Shown: positions 57,701 through 64,000 of the stretch, piece by piece | Position numbering within the stretch: position 1 is the stretch's first letter | Layout of the letters: each line of letters starts with the position of its first letter | DNA from: Termitomyces sp. T153 | Taxonomy: Eukaryota; Basidiomycota; Agaricomycetes; Agaricales; Lyophyllaceae | Assembly: GCA_018296165.2 (NCBI GenBank) | Contig: JACKQL020000058.1 | Location: 62,001 to 126,000, forward strand | Length of the DNA stretch: 64,000 nt | Reading direction: 5' to 3' | The notes under the pieces: generated by a model | Database searches by the model: none | Seen by the model: the letters and a program-made list of their open reading frames with translations, nothing else | Told to the model about the DNA's origin: nothing | Program-made: the position numbers and the translations under genes

Positions 57701-59564
57701 CGCCCTGAGAGGTCTTGGACTGTACATTCGATTCCGGGCAAGATGACAGTGAGTGTGCTGAGGATATTCTCAATGATGCCAAGGAGAGAAGAAAAAGACA
57801 AAAGATTCTCACTATGGGATGTAGGCGAAGTCATCCAAAAATCTGGTTGTATAAAGTCCATCTCGAAATTCGTCCGAGCCCGCTATAGCTTTCAAGTAAT
57901 CGACATTGTTAGGCGGGCCATAAATTTTGCAGCTATTGAAGGCTTGTGTGAATCGACTCAGAGCTTCTTCGCGCGTTTTGCCAGTGACAATGACTTTGCA
58001 AAGCAAACCGTCAAACAAGGGCGTGACCGTGAGACCAGTAGAAATCTGTAAATCATCAGCGGTTTCACGGAAGGAAAGCTCTGTTCTATAACACACCCAG
58101 CTGTCAATCCTCAGCCATGAAGGGTCAGAGTCAAGCTCAACCAGCTGCAAGAGGCCGGGACTCGGCAAGAAATTCCTGAAAGGATTCTCAGCATAAACCC
58201 TTCCTTCAATTGCGTGTCTTGATTCCGATAATCTCAATTTGTCATAGGTGTCCTGGCACATGTCAGGTACGTGTGCCGGCATATATAGGCGCTCAGAGAT
58301 CCCTTGATCGATCATGAGTTTCACAAGGTCCAAATCCAGATGCATGGCTTCCGTAACTGTATGCTCGACCTGATGGACACAAGATAAACTCGGCATTTTC
58401 GAGATAGATACTCATAGAGACAAACTTGAATTCTGGTGTTCATCTCCAAGAAATAGAATGCTGCAGTTGTCTGGTCGACTAGAAATTCGACCGTCCCTGA
58501 GCACCTCAGATGAACAAACTGGAGTCAAGCGAGAGAGAGAAGGCCAGAAAATTGTACCTGCTGAATTATACTTGATCCTCTTGCACAAGGCAACTGCAGC
58601 GTCACACATTGCCTGCCTAAGGGCTGTCAATAAAATGGTAAGCAGTATAAATAGACAGGAACAAGTGTGACAAATGCCTGGGTAACGCTGAATGAACGGG
58701 CTGGGAGACTCTTCAATTATCTTTTGGTGTCGGCGCTGCACGCTGCATTCTCGCTCTCCCATATGAACAGCCTCTCCTAGGCCATTACCAAACACCTAGA
58801 GGAGATGAACAACAAGCGCCACTCCCAAAGAAAGCCGTCGAACCTGAACCTCGATATGGCGAGCTGCAAAAATGTACTTCTCGATAAAGAGACTGCCTAT
58901 ACCGAAAAGTGCCTGTGAGGGAAACAGTGAATCATATGTCAAACAGAAAAGAACAATACGAAGGCACCCTCGCACTGGACTGGGTGGCGAGAAACCTTTC
59001 CTGAAGCATTGCCTCGTCATCACAAACAACCATACCAATACCCCCGCCACCCGCAGTCGCTTTCAGAATGACAGGATAACCGACGTGCTTCGCTGCTTCT
59101 AGCGCATCAACAGCGCTAGCAAGTACTCCAACTGAACCTGGCACAATAGGAATGCCGGCATCTGAAGCAGCAACACGAGCCTCATGCTTTAACCCCATTT
59201 TCTGAATCAAATCTGGACGGGGCCCAAGCCATGTGATCCCAGAGTTAACGACGAGCGACGCAAATTCAGCATTCTCTGAAAGGAATCCGTATCCAGGATG
59301 AAGCATCGTGACTTCATTATCAAGACAGATGGAGATAATTCTTCGTCCTGCCAGATATGCTTGCGACTCGAGCTCAGCAGAGCCCTCTGCTGTACCCTGG
59401 AGGAGAGGGATAGCCTTGTCAGCGAGAGAAACGTGGAGTGAAAGGGCATCAGATGGTGTATAGATAGCAATAGTCCATATACCAAGTTCCTTCGCGGTAC
59501 GAATAATGCGAACAGCGATTTCGCCTCTGTTCGCGACTAGGAGCTTCGTACCCTCGTACATCAC
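54778..59564 (-). CDS. Urea carboxylase (stand-alone, biotin-dependent)
   Basis: Multi-exon gene, ATG at 59564 ([20 protein letters not shown]), stop at 54778. Domains in order are biotin carboxylase ([53 protein letters not shown] and [15 protein letters not shown] across an intron near 58430), then the KipA/AHS2 domain ([19 protein letters not shown], near 57700). KipI/AHS1 follows ([20 protein letters not shown], near 56200; [17 protein letters not shown], near 55670). Last is the biotinyl domain with EAMKME near 54900. It carboxylates urea to allophanate (EC 6.3.4.6). The N-terminal amidase of the yeast fused urea amidolyase is absent: the ATG starts right at the BC domain. Short introns divide it. 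Biotin-attachment Lys and ATP-grasp motifs look intact. Confidence 0.9.
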
Positions 59565-59911
59565 CGTTGGAAACGACTCAGAGGGACATAATCGATACAG
59601 CTGTCACCTTAAAAGGTTCACGAGAGAGTAGAGTACACGTGCATCAAACATGTATGGTTAGCGGTTCACGGCTGCCCGCAACAACGGGCTACCCACGAAG
59701 AGATAGATAGGTGCTTGGGCAGGCTTACGTGATCGGTCCGGCCTCCGGACTTTGTATGCTCGGCTGAGGCTTACTATGATGATTTGGGGTGACGAATACA
59801 GAACCTCCATTTCCTGGCCACACGGCCCAGACTTTTTTCTCCATCGTTCCGGATCCCAAACTGCTCCCTACACTCACACTCACTACCCTTCAACAACATA
59901 CTGCTTTAGCT
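59565..59911. promoter_or_regulatory. Upstream region of urea carboxylase with two overlapping AGATAG sites
   Basis: AGATAGATAG at 59701-59710 contains two matches to HGATAR, the target of fungal nitrogen GATA factors (AreA/NIT2/Gln3 type). Urea use is nitrogen-controlled in fungi, so this is plausible, but such motifs are common by chance. Confidence 0.25.
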
Positions 59912-60026
59912 GGGATATATGTGGTAAATTATGAGGGATATATGTGGTAAATTATGAGGGATATATGTGGTAAATTATGAGGGATATATGTGGTAAATTA
60001 TGAGGGATATATGTGGTAAATTATGA
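59912..60026. repeat. 23-bp minisatellite, five perfect copies
   Basis: The unit starts GGGATATATG and ends AATTATGA. Five identical head-to-tail copies occupy 115 bp, with no spacers. The stop codon (60021-60023, minus strand) of the P-loop gene lies inside the last copy. Confidence 0.93.
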
Positions 60027-62858
60027 GACATCTTCTGCACCTGCATCTTCTGTATCTGAATATTGGTTGACTGCCACCATGTCCTCCTCGGCCTCTTCGT
60101 TGGTGCTCTCGTAGTACTCATCGTCATTGTCGTCATTGTTGTTGTTGTTGTTGGCAATAACAACCTCAGCACCAAGACGACTCTCTTTATTCATCTTTGG
60201 CCGACGATACGAAGGAGCTACCCAGTATGGCTTCATCCACCTGACAACCTTGACCCGATCTTTGGGTCGTGGATGCTCTGCCAGCCTAATCTTGTGTGCC
60301 AAAATATTCGAGTAAGTGAGATTTGTCTTCATCTGACATTGTACACCCGACTACAACATCCCTTGATGGCTATCTCGTAACGTGGGTGAATGTGCAGAGC
60401 TTGATTCTGTGTTATCTGTAGGAATTCACGAGACATGACCTTGACATCAGCGGACGTTGGCGGCGGGACTTGCCGTACAGTGTCGCTGTCTCGTACGGGA
60501 GTCGTAGGGATGGGCATCTGGAATTGTTTGGTTGTTCCTTGTGTCTGCCTCTCTGCCGTTTGAGTAGCGTGCAAGGACACCTGAACTTGATTTTTCCTTC
60601 CCTGAGCTTGATCTTTCTTTCGTTGAGTTTGATTTGTCTTTCGTTGAGCTTGTTGCCCCTGACGTCGTGTCCTTCCTACTGTCAACGCCTGCTTCGCTTC
60701 TGGCTGAGGTGCTTTCTTCTGTTCGGTCGCCAGGATTCCGAGCTCCAACGCAATGGTAATCTATGGGAGTTTTCTGTGTCTGAGGTCTTGTGAAGAACTG
60801 GAAGGTCTCCTGAGCATTGATGAGAATGAACTGTTTGTTGACCCTGTTCTTCATCTGAATGAAGATGGCCGACATCGACCATCTATCGGGATACTGGGAG
60901 TGATCGGTGGGAATCCACACAGGAACGACAAAGTCTGCCGAAGCCGTATTCCCGTAGCTTTGAATCGCTGCGGATCTGAGGAAGAGTAGGTAGACAGCCT
61001 CGTCGGTGATCGTCGACTTGTTGCCTGCCTTGATGAATTGTGTAAAGTGAACGTAGCCGTTTTTGAATGCGTCTCTAAGCATCTTCCCTCTCAGGGTTGC
61101 TCGGCCGCGCATCGAGAACGTCCCCGATGTATTTCTCCGATATGAGGGCCCGGGGAAAGTCCTCAACGCGAATCATCTGGGTGAACGAGACATCGGCATT
61201 ACCACAGACACCTCTGAGGACTACATTGACATGCTCATGATCAGGGTTCTTCAAGATAGCGATGTCGTGGGCCAGAGTGCAGAGCATCCTCGCAACGAAC
61301 TCCTCTCTAGTACCTTGTCGATCAGTCCCAAGTCGAGCCATTGTAAGATAGCAGATGGTATATTGGTCTTGTACGTTGCTATGATCGTCTCGATTGGCTC
61401 CGCTAGCGGTAGAGTAGATCCAGTTCCTCCCAACCCTTTGGTGTGGCACCATTCGAATATCGCGCGGGCAACAGCTTCTGCCACAAAAGGTTTGGAAGGG
61501 TATTCACCACGAAGATACTGTCGATGCTTTGGAAGAGAGGCGACAGAAAGTCCTTCAAGGAAAACGGCCTCGTCTCGATTCGATTGAAAGGTCAAATCAA
61601 CACGAACGGCAAGAGGAGGAATCAGCTCTTTAAGTGGGTAATTGCAAGATTTGTCCCTTGTGTCTTCAAGACGCAATTCCAACTTAGACATGACATATTT
61701 CAGTACTTCTTCATGGTCTATAGACAGAGCATTTTCCAGAACACCGAAATAAGAGAGAGGGAAAAAACAAAGTCCGGTGGCTTACAAGGGACGGCCAAAT
61801 TGCGCCATGAACTTCAACGAACAAATTTCTTGTGCGGAGTGGGTGCCTTCAATCACAAGGCTCGGCTCCTTCCACCCATCAGAAGGAAGTTCATGTTATC
61901 ATCACTGTCTTCAGAATTAGACGACATAGGGCGAGAGGACCAAAAATTACGTGAGCTTGGGGCGATCTCGGACAGTCTTGAAGAAGTCGAGAGGAATAAG
62001 GCAAAGACGGGTGCATTCATCATGTATGTGAAGGCTTTGCACAGGCACTGATAAGCTGTGCGCTTTGGTTCTGCTGCGACCGTAGCCTTGGTGAGATGGT
62101 GGGTTTCGTCAAAATAGAAAACAATAACAGGTTGTATGTCGGTCTGCGCAGGCTCGATTTTCTTCGAGACGGAGTAAATAAATGTAATTACTGGAAATAG
62201 AGTTTTTTCTAGGTGGTGGAAGGTATCAACGAACCTCGGTCCTTAAGATGGTTCAATTTGACGCGCTCGTCCGATATGTCTTCGAAACCTCGTAAAGGAG
62301 ATGATTCAATTGCTGCTGTATACATCTTGAGGCGCTCCGGGCTGAGAGGGGGACCAATATATTCTTTCCAATATGCTGCAACACGTTTGATTCCAAGACC
62401 CGACTTTTTCCGGAGATTAATCCAATTATCCACAAAGGCGATGATCTTTAATAAGAACAGGAGGTAGCGACGCTGAACATGAAGTGCCAAGGTTTCTCTT
62501 GTGGTTTTTATGCAGAAAAAGTCAACTAGCAGTCGACCGTCGGCCATATCACCCTGTGGAAAGCCTTGATCGTGAGGTCAGAAGAACGTATGAGATCAAC
62601 CCCAAGCAAAGCACCTGATCTATCTTCTGTGGGCCTCAAAACCACCGAGATCATGAAGACCACTTCGGTGAGCTTGTCCACAAGCCGTGATTTACCTATA
62701 ACGGATCCTTGAATGATGGCACAGAAATTCGCGTAGGGTTTCTGGAGTGGATTTTTGTACATTTCCTTTATCGTGTCTCGCAAGAATCCATCGGCATCCA
62801 CCACATATGCCGTCTTCCAGGCTGTTCTTACTGCCTCTCTAATAGCTGAGTCATGCAT
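60021..62858 (-). CDS. Large P-loop ATPase-like protein of an agaricomycete multigene family
   Basis: Several exons, ATG at 62858 (MHDSAIREAVRTAWKTAYV). The N-terminal P-loop region reads ANFCAIIQGSVIGKSRLVD; a Walker B-like VIVFYFDETHHL lies near 62120. Other blocks are VAAYWKEYIGPPLSPERLKM (62350), FMAQFGRPL (61800), PLAVRVDLTFQ (61600) and MLCTLAHDIA (61260). The C-terminal half is Ser/Thr/Lys-rich (KDKSNSTKERSSSGKEKSSS near 60600), ending in an Asn/Asp/Glu-rich tail (NNNNNNDDNDDEYYE) and stop at 60021. The Walker A loop has three residues between the Gly residues (GSVIGKS) instead of four. The family is widespread in mushrooms as far as I recall; its function is unknown. Exon ends are approximate. 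Confidence 0.65.
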
Positions 62859-62865
62859 TCAGCGT

Positions 62866-64000
62866 GAGTAGTTGAGGATGGGAATGGGAGTGACTCTAAG
62901 ATTCACCAGGTTCCAGGTTATATGCAGGTGGCCAACAAGGACATTTCTTCCTGTCTTCCATCCTCAACTAATAAAAGTAAGTGAAAAAAGAGGGCCAATG
63001 CCAAGCAAGTTGGTCACCAATTTGTGGTTGCAAGGTATACACAGTACCTCGTGGCCCAACACATTGGTGGCCCAGACTAGCTTGTCAGAAACTTTGAAGG
63101 ACTTGTAGTCTTTCAGTCAGTGTAGTATCTTGGCAAAGAGCTTGTCTTTGCCACATAAGGTTTTGATACAACAAAGTAATACTTTGTCTGTGCAATCTAC
63201 TGGTAGCTTGCCCAATTCTCCCCCACACTGACATTTCCTAAATTATAGAAAATGTCTCACAATCATGTGTGTGAAGCACATGAATTATGCCTATGTTGAC
63301 TGTTGATCATTTAATACAAATGTTGTAATGTCATATCATCTCAAGTACTACATATCCATTTCCATCCACACAGATGCCTCCTAGAATCTGTGGCAAGACT
63401 TGGTGCCATCCTGAACTCCCAAAGAATTTTCAATACAAAAATTGTGACCAATGCCAACAACAAGATAGGGCTACTAAGCATGCACAGTGACAATGCATAT
63501 TAGAAAAAAGAGCTCATAGTAGTCCAAAATGCAGACAAGAAGAACAAATGACCACATGGCACAACTTAACAAGATTGTAGTGATTTACCTGCATCAACAC
63601 TGTGACAACATGAGGAAACTGCCTGGACTGATGACAGTTCAGAAGAAAGAAGTGATGATGAAGCAGAAGACAATAAATTTGATGTAAGCTGCTAATCTTA
63701 TATGATGTACTATACTGTATACTTCTTGGTGATATTGTCAGATGTATGACAATGCTGAAGAGTTTGTCAAGGCCATATGTACTGAGTTTTGAGTAAAGAG
63801 AGAAGTCAAGTTTTTTGGAGCTGACATAAATGTGAGGTATTGCAACACCCTATTGGACATGTCACTTATGTGAATTCATACCCAGACATCTGTCAGGGGA
63901 TGTCCCATTCCCCCTCTGTCCTGTTCTCCCTCCTTATGGTTTTTCTTTATTCTCCCTTGCTTTCCCTATCTGCTGGTCCCAGTTCTAGCCCTCAGGCTGC
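62866..64000. other. Second CpG-depleted stretch, right edge
   Basis: CpG nearly vanishes after about 62862 (one seen near 63050) up to the window end. The only protein-like piece is 63373-63490 (+): MPPRICGKTWCHPELPKNF, then NCDQCQQQDRATKHAQ and a stop. It shows a CX4C and CX2C pattern. It looks like transposon-linked zinc-binding sequence, but no family could be assigned. Confidence 0.45.

Noticed and set aside
59912..60026. Possible CRISPR array
   Set aside because: The 23-bp units are contiguous with no spacers, and the genome is fungal. It is a minisatellite.

Overview
The window is nuclear DNA from a filamentous basidiomycete, most likely an agaricomycete. Genes carry many short (about 50-70 bp) GT-AG introns. 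Typical agaricomycete families are present: an F-box/LRR protein, tandem divergent kinase-like genes, a BTB/POZ gene and a large P-loop protein. The retroelements are also of agaricomycete type. The species cannot be named from sequence alone.

Layout. 1-21 kb is gene-bearing: an F-box protein cut by the left edge, a vacuolar/secreted metallophosphatase of the yeast YHR202W type, TIM50 (mitochondrial import), a 1173-aa low-complexity membrane-anchored protein, a tRNA-Ala with a tiny intron, and two tandem kinase-like genes. One kinase copy is frameshifted and both have lost canonical catalytic residues. A 5'-truncated LINE (5277-7729) with a 14-bp target duplication lies between the metallophosphatase and TIM50. 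About 21.3-53.8 kb is a repeat block in which CpG is almost absent. It holds a decayed chromodomain Ty3/Gypsy element, a decayed RT/endonuclease (LINE-like) element, nested small LTR elements, solo LTRs and minisatellites. A CpG-rich LTR element (42788-50095) sits inside it like an island. 53.9-62.9 kb is gene-bearing again: a 73-aa protein, a stand-alone urea carboxylase and a P-loop ATPase-like gene, all on the minus strand. CpG depletion resumes at about 62.87 kb.

Main points. (1) The CpG desert has abrupt edges. A 45-bp fragment at 52748-52792 matches a live exon at 54590-54634, and all five CpGs of the live copy are TpG or CpA in the decayed one. (2) The CpG-rich LTR element shows crossed target-site duplications: GTCTG/CAGAC and CCTAC/GTAGG pair between different LTRs. 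This is what an inversion by recombination between two oppositely oriented LTRs would leave. (3) The LINE insertion splits a frame that reads through when one target duplication is removed. (4) The paired kinase-like genes look like pseudokinases.

Exon models were built by eye. Those for TIM50, the 1173-aa protein, kinase copy B and the 73-aa protein add up to whole codon numbers. The other models are approximate.
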